Source: Flavobacteriaceae bacterium (GTDB lineage: Bacteria; Bacteroidota; Bacteroidia; Flavobacteriales; Flavobacteriaceae). From it: a stretch of 38,373 bases of DNA. Below, one piece after another: positions 1 through 8,394 of the stretch. Position 1 is the first letter of the stretch, and every line of letters begins with the position of its first letter. Under the pieces are notes generated by a model. The model worked only from the letters and a program-made list of their open reading frames with translations, did no database searches and had not been told where the DNA came from. Both the position numbers and the translations under genes were made by a program. Where the stretch lies: the NCBI GenBank assembly GCA_018623655.1, contig JAAZVG010000001.1, positions 1 through 38,373 on the forward strand, read 5' to 3'.

Positions 1-1451
1 CTAGAAGTTACGGTAAAGTGCTTTACCTAGACCATCCTGAACTAGGTACAACAACTGTTTACGCCCATCTGAACCGATTCAGTCCAAAAATTCAAGCTTA
101 TATAAAAAGTGAGCAGTACCTACATCAAACCTACCAGATACAGCGCTATCTAAGACCAAATCAAATCCCGGTAAAGAGAGGGGAAATCATCGGATATTCA
201 GGGAATACTGGGAATTCATTCGGACCCCATCTTCATTTCGAAGTGAGAGACCTAGACTCAGAAGAGCCTATGAATCCACTTCAATTTGGTCTAGAGGCAA
301 CCGATAACGACCCACCTACAATACAAGCACTCTATCTATTTGAATCAGAAGATCCTCAAATTGTTACTGTCTTCGAAAATCGAACAATGATTAGTTTACA
401 AACCGTAAAAGAACGTGTTGAATACCGTGCAATGGACACGATTAGCGTTCAAGACTATTATGGGTTTGGTGTTCAGTCCTTCGACCGGCTAGATCTCTCT
501 GCCAATAAGAACGGTTGGTATCGATTAGAGTTAATGCGCAACGATAGCATTGTATCCGAAATCGTCATTGACCGATTTAATTTCACAGAAAATCCCTTAA
601 TCAATAAGAGCATTGATTATCATTTCTATGAATCATCAAACAACCGCATTCTTTTAACAACCAAGGAGCAAAATAACCCACTTGGTTTTTTTAAAAATGC
701 TCCAAAAAAGGAACTTTTTTCGGCTGAGGTTGGGAAAATTGATCATTGGACGCTAGTCCTAAGTGATTATTCTGATAACAGTAGTAGTGTGCACTGGATT
801 ACTAAGGGAATCAATGAAGTCAAAACTATGACCTCCTCTAAGGGTAATATGGCTGTAAACCAAAAAATTAAAAACAGGCGTTTAGAGGCTCAATTGATTG
901 CAGTCGAAAATAGTATATACAGTCCTGAGATGATCAACTTCAGTATTTCTGAAGACACTCTTTACATCGGACCAAAGGACGTGCTTGTTAGAAACCCTTT
1001 ATTACTTAAAATCATTCCGAAAGAATTAAAACAACAGTCAAACTGGTTTAATTACGCCTTTCTAGGAAAAAAAGGGGAAAAGGGCACTAATTTTATCCGA
1101 AAGGTCGACTCTGATACGCTTACATTAAATCTGCGTAATACTGGAGACTATTATTTTGCCTATGATTCGATTGCTCCGCTAATTATTCCAAGAAACTTCA
1201 GTTCAGGTCAAGAAATCAATGGGTATCGCTATCTCGAAATAGAAGCACAAGATCAAGAAACAGGGATAAAAAGCTTCGAGGGACATTTAGATGGACAGTG
1301 GATTTTATTCGAGCACGAGCCTAAGAAGAATCGCTTTACCTTTGATACCTCAGATATTTTGTTAATTCCTGGGGTTCACAGACTCGAATTTGAGATTGAA
1401 GATCTTTTGGGGAATAAGAGTAAAGAAACATTTAGTATCACTATCAATTAG
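1..1451 (+). CDS. M23 family metallopeptidase, 5' end outside window
   Basis: This is probably a secreted peptidoglycan endopeptidase of the LytM/M23 (zinc) family. The reading frame is open from the first bases: the codons before the GTG at 18 read RSYGK, which continues the family's usual GYGKVLYLDH-type strand, so the GTG is internal and the true start lies upstream. The fragment shows YAHLNRF near its start, SGNTGNSFGPHLHFEVRD around base 200-250 (the HxH zinc/catalytic motif), then about 380 residues of beta-rich sequence typical of the long C-terminal part of Bacteroidota M23 proteins. The HxxxD zinc motif and the signal peptide must lie upstream. It is followed after one base by the next gene, so the two are probably co-transcribed. 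The family call is firm; the substrate is inferred. Confidence 0.9.
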   Translation, partial: RSYGKVLYLDHPELGTTTVYAHLNRFSPKIQAYIKSEQYLHQTYQIQRYLRPNQIPVKRGEIIGYSGNTGNSFGPHLHFEVRDLDSEEPMNPLQFGLEATDNDPPTIQALYLFESEDPQIVTVFENRTMISLQTVKERVEYRAMDTISVQDYYGFGVQSFDRLDLSANKNGWYRLELMRNDSIVSEIVIDRFNFTENPLINKSIDYHFYESSNNRILLTTKEQNNPLGFFKNAPKKELFSAEVGKIDHWTLVLSDYSDNSSSVHWITKGINEVKTMTSSKGNMAVNQKIKNRRLEAQLIAVENSIYSPEMINFSISEDTLYIGPKDVLVRNPLLLKIIPKELKQQSNWFNYAFLGKKGEKGTNFIRKVDSDTLTLNLRNTGDYYFAYDSIAPLIIPRNFSSGQEINGYRYLEIEAQDQETGIKSFEGHLDGQWILFEHEPKKNRFTFDTSDILLIPGVHRLEFEIEDLLGNKSKETFSITIN

Positions 1452-1452
1452 T

Positions 1453-2073
1453 ATGAAGAAATTACTATTTAGCGTTTTAGTTAGCCTTCTAACCCCATAT
1501 TTCTCAGTTGGACAGAAAAGCAGCTTTATACATCCCGAATTTGGTAATATAACCGAGACGCATCGGTTAGTTGCAATAGTTCCGTTTGATATTGACTTAG
1601 ATCTTTCTTTATCAGAATTGAAACGAAGACAACTTTCTGAGGAAGAAGGTATTAGTTTACAAAAAGAACTTACGTTTTACATCGCAAATCAAATCGAGTC
1701 GCTAAGTGTACAAATCCAACCTTACGAAGAAACTAAAGCGCTTATGCGTTCATCTGGAATCGATTATCGAAGCTCACTTCTAATGGAGTCGAAAGATTTA
1801 GCAAGCAGACTTAAGGTTGACGCTGTTATTCGTGGTAGTCTTTCACTAAGCGTTTTACTATCAGAAGGTATCGAAGATCAGTTTTCTTGGATTGATTTGT
1901 GGGTATTATCTCCCTCTTTTGGTCGAATCACACTGAAGCTAGTCGACGGTGGGTCTTCAAAACTACTATGGAGACACGAAAAAGTCATCGACAGAACTAC
2001 GGGTAAAAATACTAGAGAACTCGTCGAAAAAATGATGAAACAAATTGCAAGAAACTTTCCCTACGCCAAGTAA
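1453..2073 (+). CDS. Exported TolB/CsgG-like hypothetical protein
   Basis: A 206-residue protein of unknown function. I start it at the ATG at 1453, one base after the stop of the M23 gene, because this gives a clean signal peptide (MKKLLFSVLVSLL, ending near SVGQ); an in-frame upstream start at 1390 would lie inside the M23 gene and bury the signal. The mature part begins with a strand like those of TolB-N or CsgG-type domains (RLVAIVPFDIDLDL), then a helix with LQKELTFYIANQI, and later DLASRLKVDAVIRGSLSLS, which matches the 'cannot find / is it a known component' layout of that fold. There is no lipobox Cys. It may be a periplasmic partner of the peptidase, but that is only inferred from position. 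Its last 13 bases overlap the convergent cysteine desulfurase gene. Confidence 0.75.
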   Translation: MKKLLFSVLVSLLTPYFSVGQKSSFIHPEFGNITETHRLVAIVPFDIDLDLSLSELKRRQLSEEEGISLQKELTFYIANQIESLSVQIQPYEETKALMRSSGIDYRSSLLMESKDLASRLKVDAVIRGSLSLSVLLSEGIEDQFSWIDLWVLSPSFGRITLKLVDGGSSKLLWRHEKVIDRTTGKNTRELVEKMMKQIARNFPYAK

Positions 2074-3200
2074 TCGATTAAAACATCGAGCACGTAATCG
2101 ACTTCTTCAATCGTGTTGAAAATAGAGAAAGAAAAACGAAGTGATGGGAATTCATCAGCATCGATCGCGCGAAGCACATGAGAACCTGTATTACTTCCAG
2201 ATTGACAAGCGCTACCTTGAGAACACGCAATACCTTTTAAATCCAAATGAAATAATAGTAATGTAGATTTATCACCTGTAATTGGAAATCTTAAGTTTAC
2301 AAGAGTGTAAGTGCTGCGATCAAAATTATCACATCCGCCATTGAAAATCGCCTTAGGAAAACGTGTGCGAATTCCCTCGATAAATCTATTTTTTAAAGAC
2401 TGCACATATTCTTTCTCGTTAGCCAAATTTTCATAAGCTAAAGAGAAAGCCTTTTCCATACCCAAAATATTATGAACGCTCTCAGTACCAGCTCTAAAAC
2501 CTTTTTCTTGTCCTCCACCGACTATTAAAGAATTCAAATGAATATCAGAACGCATGTATAAAAACCCGATACCCTTTGGTCCGTGAAATTTATGTGCTGC
2601 TCCACAAATAAAATGCACTGGTGTTTTTGATAAATCCCAATGATAGTGACCCACAGATTGAACTGTATCAGAATGAAAAAGGGCATGATATATTTCACAT
2701 AATTCAGCAACTTTTTCGATATCGAGTAAATTTCCTATTTCATTATTAACATGCATTAAACTCACTAATGTCCTAGGAGCATTTTCGCATGAGAGTCGCT
2801 GCTCTAAATCATTGAGATCAACATATCCCCTGTCGTCGATATTCACCAGCTCTAATTCAATACCATATTCCGCCGCGACCGTTTCCGCTGCATGTAGAAC
2901 TGCATGATGTTCTATAGGTGAAGTGATTATTCGTTTCACTGCTAAATCTCTCGCTGCACAACGAATTACTATATTGTCTGCTTCTGTTCCGCCAGAGGTG
3001 AAGTAAATTTCACTAGGCTTAGCACCTAAGGTTGTCGCGATTGATTTTCTAGCCTTCTCTATCAAGGCCTTTGACGATCTTCCAAATGAATGGGTAGATG
3101 ACGGATTGCCGAATTGATCGTTTAAAGATTCTGTAATCGCAGTTACAACTTCTGGTCTAAGTGCAGTCGTGGCAGCGTTATCAAAATAAACTGGAGTCAT
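2061..3200 (-). CDS. Cysteine desulfurase (NifS/IscS type)
   Basis: A PLP-dependent class V aminotransferase-fold enzyme of 379 residues that removes sulfur from cysteine for Fe-S clusters and tRNA thiolation. Visible features are the N-terminal YFDNAATT, the PLP-stacking His in SPIEHHAV (about 98-99), the Schiff-base Lys204 in GAAHKFHGPKG, the AGTE motif near 237-240, and the sulfur-carrying Cys332 in GSACQSGS. The short loop around that Cys fits the group I (NifS/IscS) type rather than SufS. The ATG at 3200 lies four bases after a TAACTTTG box, so the message may be leaderless. The 3' end overlaps the preceding + strand gene by 13 bases. MnmA, a user of such sulfur, is encoded elsewhere in the window. 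The exact paralogue (nifS or iscS) cannot be settled by eye. Confidence 0.93.
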   Translation of the reverse strand: MTPVYFDNAATTALRPEVVTAITESLNDQFGNPSSTHSFGRSSKALIEKARKSIATTLGAKPSEIYFTSGGTEADNIVIRCAARDLAVKRIITSPIEHHAVLHAAETVAAEYGIELELVNIDDRGYVDLNDLEQRLSCENAPRTLVSLMHVNNEIGNLLDIEKVAELCEIYHALFHSDTVQSVGHYHWDLSKTPVHFICGAAHKFHGPKGIGFLYMRSDIHLNSLIVGGGQEKGFRAGTESVHNILGMEKAFSLAYENLANEKEYVQSLKNRFIEGIRTRFPKAIFNGGCDNFDRSTYTLVNLRFPITGDKSTLLLFHLDLKGIACSQGSACQSGSNTGSHVLRAIDADEFPSLRFSFSIFNTIEEVDYVLDVLIDYLA

Positions 3201-3204
3201 GTCT

Positions 3205-3212
3205 CAAAGTTA
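3205..3212 (-). promoter_or_regulatory. TAnnTTTG -7 box of cysteine desulfurase
   Basis: On the minus strand this reads TAACTTTG, a perfect match to the Bacteroidota -7 consensus TAnnTTTG, with a GTTG about 17 bases upstream as a weak -33. Only four bases (agac) separate it from the ATG at 3200. If the box is used, transcription would start at or next to the A of the start codon, giving a leaderless mRNA. Confidence 0.55.
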
Positions 3213-3235
3213 CGTTTTGATTCGAAAAACAACTA

Positions 3236-5431
3236 TTAAATAGCCTGTTCAGAATAGAATTTAATACGATACAACCTAATCTCGTCTTCTTCGAAATCTT
3301 CTTCTAACTCAGCGATTGCATCTTCAAGGCGATTCGAACTAGACTCCATGAAATAATCGTGAAGTTCTTCTTGTGAATCATCATCAAGCAACTCATCAAC
3401 CCAATAACCAATATTTAACTTTGTTCCGCTAAAAACAATCTGCTCCATAGTTTGTAGTAGCTCATCTTGACTTATCCCTTTAGAAGAGGCAATATCATCA
3501 AAAGGCAATTTTCGATCTACACTTTGAATAATATATAGTTTCAAGCCCGAGTTTGAGCCTGCTGATTTAACGACAAGTTCATCAGGTTTAACAATATCAT
3601 TTTGTTCAACATAATCTGCGATGCAATTCACAAAAGGCTGGCCATAACGTTTAGCTTTAGCATCTCCTACTCCTTGTATTTGTCCCAATTCTTCTTTAGT
3701 AGTAGGATACTTTAAAGCCATTTCTTCAAGCGAAGGATCTTGAAGAATAATGTAGGGGGGCACTCCATGCTTATCAGCCTCTCTCTTTCTCAGTGCTTTT
3801 AAAAGTGATAAAAGCTTATCATCGGTACCACCGGTGTTTAATTTCTCCTGATGTATTTCAGCTACTTCCTGATCATAATCACGATCTAAAACCATTTGAA
3901 AACTAGATGGTGATTTTAAAAACTCAAACCCATTATCGGTAATTTGAAGAATCCCATAATTTTCAATTGACTTACGCAAATACCCAGCGATAACAAGCTG
4001 CCGAACCAATGCATGCCAAAAAAACGATTTGTGCGCATGACCGCATCCAAAAATAGGTTTATCCTCTATTTTATGGGAGCTGATCATCGCATTTGGTTTT
4101 CCTCTTAGAATCCGAACAATTTCTTTGCTTTTAAATTTTTCTGTAGTCTTCTGAACGACATCGAGTACAAGAGCGGCCTCTTCACCAGCCTCGAAGAGCT
4201 CTCTAGGATTCCTAGCATTATCATCCATATCGGCTCCTTCCCCATTTACCTCATCAAATTCTTCTCCGAAATAATGAAGAATAAATTTTCGTCTGGATAA
4301 CGAAGTTTCTGCATAAGCGATTACATCTTGCAATAAGGCTTGACTAACCTCTTGTTCAGCTATGGGTTTGCCTGAACTGAATTTTTCTAACTTTTCGATG
4401 TCCTTAGAAGAGTAAAAAGCAATACAAATACCTTCGCCTCCATCTCTACCCGCTCTACCTGTTTCTTGATAATAGCTTTCAATACTCTTTGGCATGTCGT
4501 AATGAATCACTAGCCTAACATCGGGTTTATCGATTCCCATTCCAAAGGCAATTGTGGCTACGACGACATCCACATCTTCCATCAAAAATTGATCTTGATA
4601 CTGGGCACGTGTCTTTGCATCAAAACCTGCGTGATAGGGAATTGCTTTAATTCCGTTCAACTGGAGAATCTGAGCAAGCTCTTCTACCTTTTTTCGACTG
4701 AGGCAGTAGATAATTACAGACTTACTGGGATGTTGTGCAACAAGTTTTACGATATCACTATTTACCTGATCCGTCTTAGGCCGTACCTCGTAAAATAAGT
4801 TAGGACGATTAAAAGAAGATTTTAAAAGCATTGCATCTTTCATTCCAAGGTTCTTCATAATGTCCTCTTGAACCTTTGGAGTAGCGGTAGCTGTTAGTGC
4901 AATTAGGGGAATACCAGGAGACAATCGATCAATAATTGCTCGTATATTTCTGTACTCTGGTCTAAAATCATGGCCCCACTCCGAAATACAGTGCGCCTCA
5001 TCAATAGCCACAAAGGAAAGTTGAAGCGATTTTAATAAGTCAATGTTATGCTGCTTAGTCAAAGACTCAGGAGCGACGAAAAGAAGTTTAGTAACCCCTG
5101 ATCTGAGGTCATCGATTACCGTTTGAATTTCTGTTTTAGTAAGTGAAGAGTTTAAAACGTGTGCAATGCCAGGGTCGGTAGACTGGGTTCTTATTGCATC
5201 AACTTGGTTTTTCATTAGTGCAATAAGTGGACTAATCACAATTGAGGTTCCTTCACACATTAATGCCGGGAGTTGATAACACAAAGACTTACCTCCTCCA
5301 GTTGGCATTATTACAAATGTATCTCGACCTGAAAGAAGGGTGCTAATCGCCTCTTTTTGCAATCCCTTAAATTCAGAGAATCCAAAAAATTTTCGAAGTG
5401 TTTGATATAATTCGTTTTCGTTAAGGATCAT
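3236..5431 (-). CDS. recQ: ATP-dependent DNA helicase RecQ, RQC zinc cysteines absent
   Basis: A 731-residue superfamily 2 DNA helicase for recombination and repair. I start at the ATG at 5431 (MILNENELYQ); the frame stays open to 5731 but the extra residues overlap the divergent gene and resemble nothing in RecQ. Seen in order: Walker A TGGGKS (about 44-49), DEAHCISEWGHDFRP (144-158), ALTATAT, the helicase C motif with QETGRAGRDG, then RQC-type sequence (RRKFILHYFGEEFD), a winged-helix part, and HRDC-like LLKALRKREADKHGVPPYIIL. The Cys residues that bind zinc in E. coli RecQ (CxNCDxC) are missing; an acidic GEGADMDDNARNP stretch occupies that place. An acidic C-terminal tail follows. RecQ proteins of about 730 residues are usual in Bacteroidota. 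Confidence 0.95.
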   Translation of the reverse strand: MILNENELYQTLRKFFGFSEFKGLQKEAISTLLSGRDTFVIMPTGGGKSLCYQLPALMCEGTSIVISPLIALMKNQVDAIRTQSTDPGIAHVLNSSLTKTEIQTVIDDLRSGVTKLLFVAPESLTKQHNIDLLKSLQLSFVAIDEAHCISEWGHDFRPEYRNIRAIIDRLSPGIPLIALTATATPKVQEDIMKNLGMKDAMLLKSSFNRPNLFYEVRPKTDQVNSDIVKLVAQHPSKSVIIYCLSRKKVEELAQILQLNGIKAIPYHAGFDAKTRAQYQDQFLMEDVDVVVATIAFGMGIDKPDVRLVIHYDMPKSIESYYQETGRAGRDGGEGICIAFYSSKDIEKLEKFSSGKPIAEQEVSQALLQDVIAYAETSLSRRKFILHYFGEEFDEVNGEGADMDDNARNPRELFEAGEEAALVLDVVQKTTEKFKSKEIVRILRGKPNAMISSHKIEDKPIFGCGHAHKSFFWHALVRQLVIAGYLRKSIENYGILQITDNGFEFLKSPSSFQMVLDRDYDQEVAEIHQEKLNTGGTDDKLLSLLKALRKREADKHGVPPYIILQDPSLEEMALKYPTTKEELGQIQGVGDAKAKRYGQPFVNCIADYVEQNDIVKPDELVVKSAGSNSGLKLYIIQSVDRKLPFDDIASSKGISQDELLQTMEQIVFSGTKLNIGYWVDELLDDDSQEELHDYFMESSSNRLEDAIAELEEDFEEDEIRLYRIKFYSEQAI

Positions 5432-5504
5432 CAGAGTCTGCTTGTCAATTAACCATTCAGATGTATTCGGGGTATAATTTGTAATTTCGTACTTGAATTT
5501 AACA

Positions 5505-5512
5505 CATATTTG
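5505..5512 (+). promoter_or_regulatory. Possible -7 box of kdsD/kpsF
   Basis: CATATTTG matches TAnnTTTG at all but the first base and lies 19 bases before the TTG start at 5532. A TTTG at 5478-5481 could be the -33 element, although the 23-base spacer is long. The 100-base gap between divergent recQ and kdsD must hold promoters for both; I found no good box for recQ. Confidence 0.3.
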
Positions 5513-5531
5513 ACAATTCACCGGCTTACCC

Positions 5532-6497
5532 TTGAAGAAACCTATAAATCTTAGAGAAATTGTTAATCGCGTTTTGCAAATAGAGATTGATGCTCTTGAG
5601 AATCTCCAGAACAGCATTAACGACAATGTTGAAGAAGTGATTAAAATGATCACGAATCTCAACGGAAGGGTTGTGGTTAGTGGCGTGGGTAAAAGTGCAC
5701 TGATCGCGCAGAAATGGGTTGCAAGCTTCAACTCGACAGGAACTCCAGCCCTATTTATGCATGCGGCAGATGCGGTACATGGTGATTTGGGAATGATTCA
5801 AGAAGGAGATTTAGTTTTTATTCTTTCTAAAAGTGGAGGTAGTGAAGAAATCAAAACATTAGCACTACATCTCAAAAATCTAAATCAACCCTTTGTCGCA
5901 ATTACCTCAAATCCAGACTCAATCATAAGTAAAAAGGCTACTCTTAGCATTCTAACACCTGTTGAAAAAGAGGCCTGCCCTCACGATTTAGCTCCAACAG
6001 CAAGTACTACGGTGCAACTGGCACTTGGAGATGCTTTAATGGTGGCTACCCTCGAAAGTAAAGGGTTTAAGGCAGAACAATTCGCTCAGTTCCATCCAGG
6101 TGGAAGTCTAGGTAAAAGGTTAACGCTAAAGGTCAAAGATTTAATTAATCCCGAGCTTTTACCTAAGGTCCACCCTTCAAGTACATTTAAGGAGGTGATT
6201 GTTGAGATTTCCAAAAACCTCTTAGGATGTGCAGTGGTTTGTGATGGCACAAAAATCATGGGAATGATCACCGATGGAGATTTAAGGCGGATGCTTGAAA
6301 AAAGTCATGATTTTGACTCTATTGAAGCCGCTTCACTTATGAGTCCAAATCCCAAATCAATAAGTTCTGACCATCTTGCTTCAGAAGCACTTCACATTAT
6401 GAATTCCAACGAAATCACACAGTTAATTGTTGTTGATGGTAGCAATTATGTAGGTATCTTGCATCTTCATAACTTGATTCAAGCAGGCTTAGTATGA
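5532..6497 (+). CDS. kdsD: KpsF/GutQ family arabinose-5-phosphate isomerase
   Basis: Interconverts ribulose 5-phosphate and arabinose 5-phosphate, the first step toward Kdo of lipopolysaccharide. At 321 residues it has the usual length: an N-terminal SIS domain (GRVVVSGVGKSALIAQKW at 45-62, HAADAVHGDLGM near 77-88, SKSGGSEE at 99-106, CPHDLAPTAST at 149-159) followed by two CBS domains (about 203-255 and 268-320). The only plausible start is a TTG at 5532: an in-frame stop lies at 5511 and no ATG occurs before the conserved sequence. The stop overlaps the tatC start by four bases (ATGA), so translation is probably coupled. Its run ends with lptB, the ATPase that exports finished LPS, which fits a Kdo role over the sugar-alcohol role of GutQ; that choice is inferred. 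Confidence 0.92.
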   Translation: MKKPINLREIVNRVLQIEIDALENLQNSINDNVEEVIKMITNLNGRVVVSGVGKSALIAQKWVASFNSTGTPALFMHAADAVHGDLGMIQEGDLVFILSKSGGSEEIKTLALHLKNLNQPFVAITSNPDSIISKKATLSILTPVEKEACPHDLAPTASTTVQLALGDALMVATLESKGFKAEQFAQFHPGGSLGKRLTLKVKDLINPELLPKVHPSSTFKEVIVEISKNLLGCAVVCDGTKIMGMITDGDLRRMLEKSHDFDSIEAASLMSPNPKSISSDHLASEALHIMNSNEITQLIVVDGSNYVGILHLHNLIQAGLV

Positions 6498-7300
6498 GTA
6501 GTAGAGACGAGATGTCTTTTTTAGACCATTTAGAAGAGCTTCGTTGGCACCTGATTCGTTCTATCCTGGCAATAATGATTATTGCGGTTTTCGCTTTCGT
6601 TTTTAAAGGGTTCATTTTTGATACTATCATTTTTGGGCCTAAGAATATGGATTTTCCGACCTATCATTTCTTTTGTCAAATCGCAATGTTCTTTGGAGTG
6701 ACTTCTGATTTCTGTGCAGATAGTCTACCCTTCACTTTACAAAACAGAACAATGGCTGGGCAATTTTCAGCTCACATTTGGACATCAATTTGGGCGGGTA
6801 TAATTGTAGGTTTCCCTTACTTATTATGGGAGTTATGGCGATTTATTAGTCCAGGATTGTACGAAAATGAACGAAAACACTCTAGAGGATTTATCATCGT
6901 GGCATCATCCCTATTTTTCATAGGAGTACTATTTGGTTATTACGTGATTGCTCCGCTGTCCATCAACTTTTTAGGAACCTATACGGTAAGCCAAGAAGTT
7001 GCTAATGAAATCGATATATCCTCATACATTTCAACGGTTAGAGCATCAGTAATTGCCTGCGGCATCATGTTTGAGCTCCCTATTTTGATATACTTTCTAA
7101 CTCGTGTTGGGTTGGTAACTCCAGAAATCCTAAAAACGTATCGCAAATTTGCGATTGTTATCATCTTTATCATTTCGGCGGTAATTACTCCTCCAGATGT
7201 GGCGAGTCAAGTAATTGTATCGATACCCGTTTTGATCTTATATGAGTTTAGTATCTTCATTTCAAGAATTGTAATTCGTAAACAAAAATCAAATGGCTAA
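6494..7300 (+). CDS. tatC: Twin-arginine translocase subunit TatC
   Basis: Inner-membrane receptor of the Tat pathway, which exports folded proteins carrying RR signal peptides. The 268 residues begin with the family signature MSFLDHLEELRWHLIRS and hold six membrane segments (about 20-37, 92-115, 130-158, 172-195, 214-230, 235-258) and the conserved PGLYENERK loop. The first periplasmic loop is longer than in E. coli and carries two Cys (61 and 74), as I recall for Bacteroidota TatC; a disulfide is possible but not shown. ATGA overlap with the upstream isomerase and an 8-base overlap with the next gene point to one operon. No tatA/B is in the window. A likely Tat substrate, the Hyi-like protein at 27752, is. 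Confidence 0.97.
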   Translation: MSSRDEMSFLDHLEELRWHLIRSILAIMIIAVFAFVFKGFIFDTIIFGPKNMDFPTYHFFCQIAMFFGVTSDFCADSLPFTLQNRTMAGQFSAHIWTSIWAGIIVGFPYLLWELWRFISPGLYENERKHSRGFIIVASSLFFIGVLFGYYVIAPLSINFLGTYTVSQEVANEIDISSYISTVRASVIACGIMFELPILIYFLTRVGLVTPEILKTYRKFAIVIIFIISAVITPPDVASQVIVSIPVLILYEFSIFISRIVIRKQKSNG

Positions 7301-7649
7301 CTCAATAGTTGAAGAATTTAATGCCTATCGTTCAAAAATGAATGAGCGCATTCTTGGCGATGATCAAAAGCTGATTAAACGTATATTCAATCTAGACACC
7401 AATGCCTTCGCTGATGGAGCTCTAGATGTTAAAACAAAAGAATTATTAGGTTTGGTTGCTTCTGCGGTTCTTCGGTGTGATGACTGTGTGCGCTATCATA
7501 TTGAGGGAGCAAGTAACGCTGGTGCGAATCCAGAAGAAATAAAAGAAACCTTAGGTATTGCTACACTCATTGGCGGAACTATTGTTATCCCACATCTTCG
7601 AAGAGCCTACGAATATCTAGATGCCTTAAAAGAATCTCGTGAAGCTTAG
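7293..7649 (+). CDS. Carboxymuconolactone decarboxylase family (AhpD-like) protein
   Basis: A 118-residue all-helical protein of the CMD/AhpD fold. It carries the AhpD-type redox motif CDDCVRYHIEGA with Cys62, Cys65 and His69, so a thiol peroxidase-partner or disulfide-exchange activity is more likely than true decarboxylation. The helix GANPEEIKETLGIATLIGGT is the usual second half of the domain. It overlaps tatC by 8 bases at its start and lptB by 11 at its end, so it is embedded in the isomerase-tatC-lptB run. The substrate and partner cannot be told from the sequence. Bacteroidota often carry a CMD gene at this position, by my recollection. Confidence 0.9.
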   Translation: MANSIVEEFNAYRSKMNERILGDDQKLIKRIFNLDTNAFADGALDVKTKELLGLVASAVLRCDDCVRYHIEGASNAGANPEEIKETLGIATLIGGTIVIPHLRRAYEYLDALKESREA

Positions 7650-8394
7650 AGCTACAAATCTTAAAAAAGTATACAACCAACGAACCGTTGTCAAAAGTGT
7701 TTCTCTAGAAGTAAACCAAGGAGAAATAATAGGGTTGTTAGGCCCTAACGGTGCCGGTAAAACAACCTCATTTTATATGATTGTAGGACTTGTTCGACCT
7801 AATGGTGGTTCAATTTACCTCAATGACAAAGAAATTACAGACTATCCAATGTATAAGAGGGCACAAAACGGTATTGGTTATCTTGCCCAAGAAGCCTCTG
7901 TATTTCGCAAGCTAAGTGTCGAAGAAAACATTCTTAGTGTACTTCAGACTACCGCTCTTTCAAAAGTGGCCCAAAAGGAAAAGATGGAGGAGTTACTCGA
8001 AGAATTCTCACTTACCCATATCAGAAAGAACCGAGGAGATCTTTTATCTGGAGGAGAACGCCGACGAACAGAAATAGCCCGAGCCTTAGCAACAGATCCT
8101 AAGTTCATTTTACTTGATGAGCCTTTTGCTGGAGTTGATCCCGTGGCTGTTGAAGATATTCAACGAATAGTGGCTCAATTAAAGCATAAGAACATCGGAA
8201 TATTAATTACCGATCACAACGTTCAAGAAACTCTCGCTATCACAGAGCGCTCCTATCTGATGTTCGAAGGGAGAATACTAAAAGCAGGTGCTCCTGAAGA
8301 ACTCGCTGCTGATGAAATGGTTCGTAAAGTCTACCTAGGACAAAACTTCGAGCTTCGTAAAAAGCGTCTAGCTTTTCAAGAGAAGGGAAAATAG
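7639..8394 (+). CDS. lptB: LPS export ABC transporter ATP-binding protein LptB
   Basis: Cytoplasmic ATPase of the LptBFG transporter that extracts LPS from the inner membrane and pushes it across the periplasm. The 251 residues show Walker A GPNGAGKTT (35-43), the LptB-typical FYMIVGLVRP, Q-loop YLAQEASVFRKL (Gln84), signature LSGGERRRTEIARAL (136-150), Walker B FILLDEPFAGVDP and the switch His193 in ITDHNV. The start is a GTG at 7639 inside the end of the preceding gene; MKLRATNLKK is the normal N-terminus for the family, so no better start exists. The last 27 bases overlap the convergent pssA gene. LptF/G/C/A/D are not in the window. Confidence 0.97.
   Translation: MKLRATNLKKVYNQRTVVKSVSLEVNQGEIIGLLGPNGAGKTTSFYMIVGLVRPNGGSIYLNDKEITDYPMYKRAQNGIGYLAQEASVFRKLSVEENILSVLQTTALSKVAQKEKMEELLEEFSLTHIRKNRGDLLSGGERRRTEIARALATDPKFILLDEPFAGVDPVAVEDIQRIVAQLKHKNIGILITDHNVQETLAITERSYLMFEGRILKAGAPEELAADEMVRKVYLGQNFELRKKRLAFQEKGK

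Noticed and set aside
18..1451. GTG at base 18 as the start of the M23 gene
   Set aside because: Codons upstream continue the conserved peptidase strand and the HxxxD motif and signal peptide are missing, so the gene is cut by the window edge.
5432..5731. The recQ frame stays open for 100 more codons at its 5' end
   Set aside because: The extra residues have no resemblance to RecQ, overlap the divergent kdsD coding sequence and are simply its reverse strand; the ATG at 5431 gives the normal N-terminus.
8368..8394. The lptB-pssA overlap as a frameshift or sequencing error
   Set aside because: Both proteins have normal length and normal ends, and the same kind of convergent overlap occurs at four other junctions.
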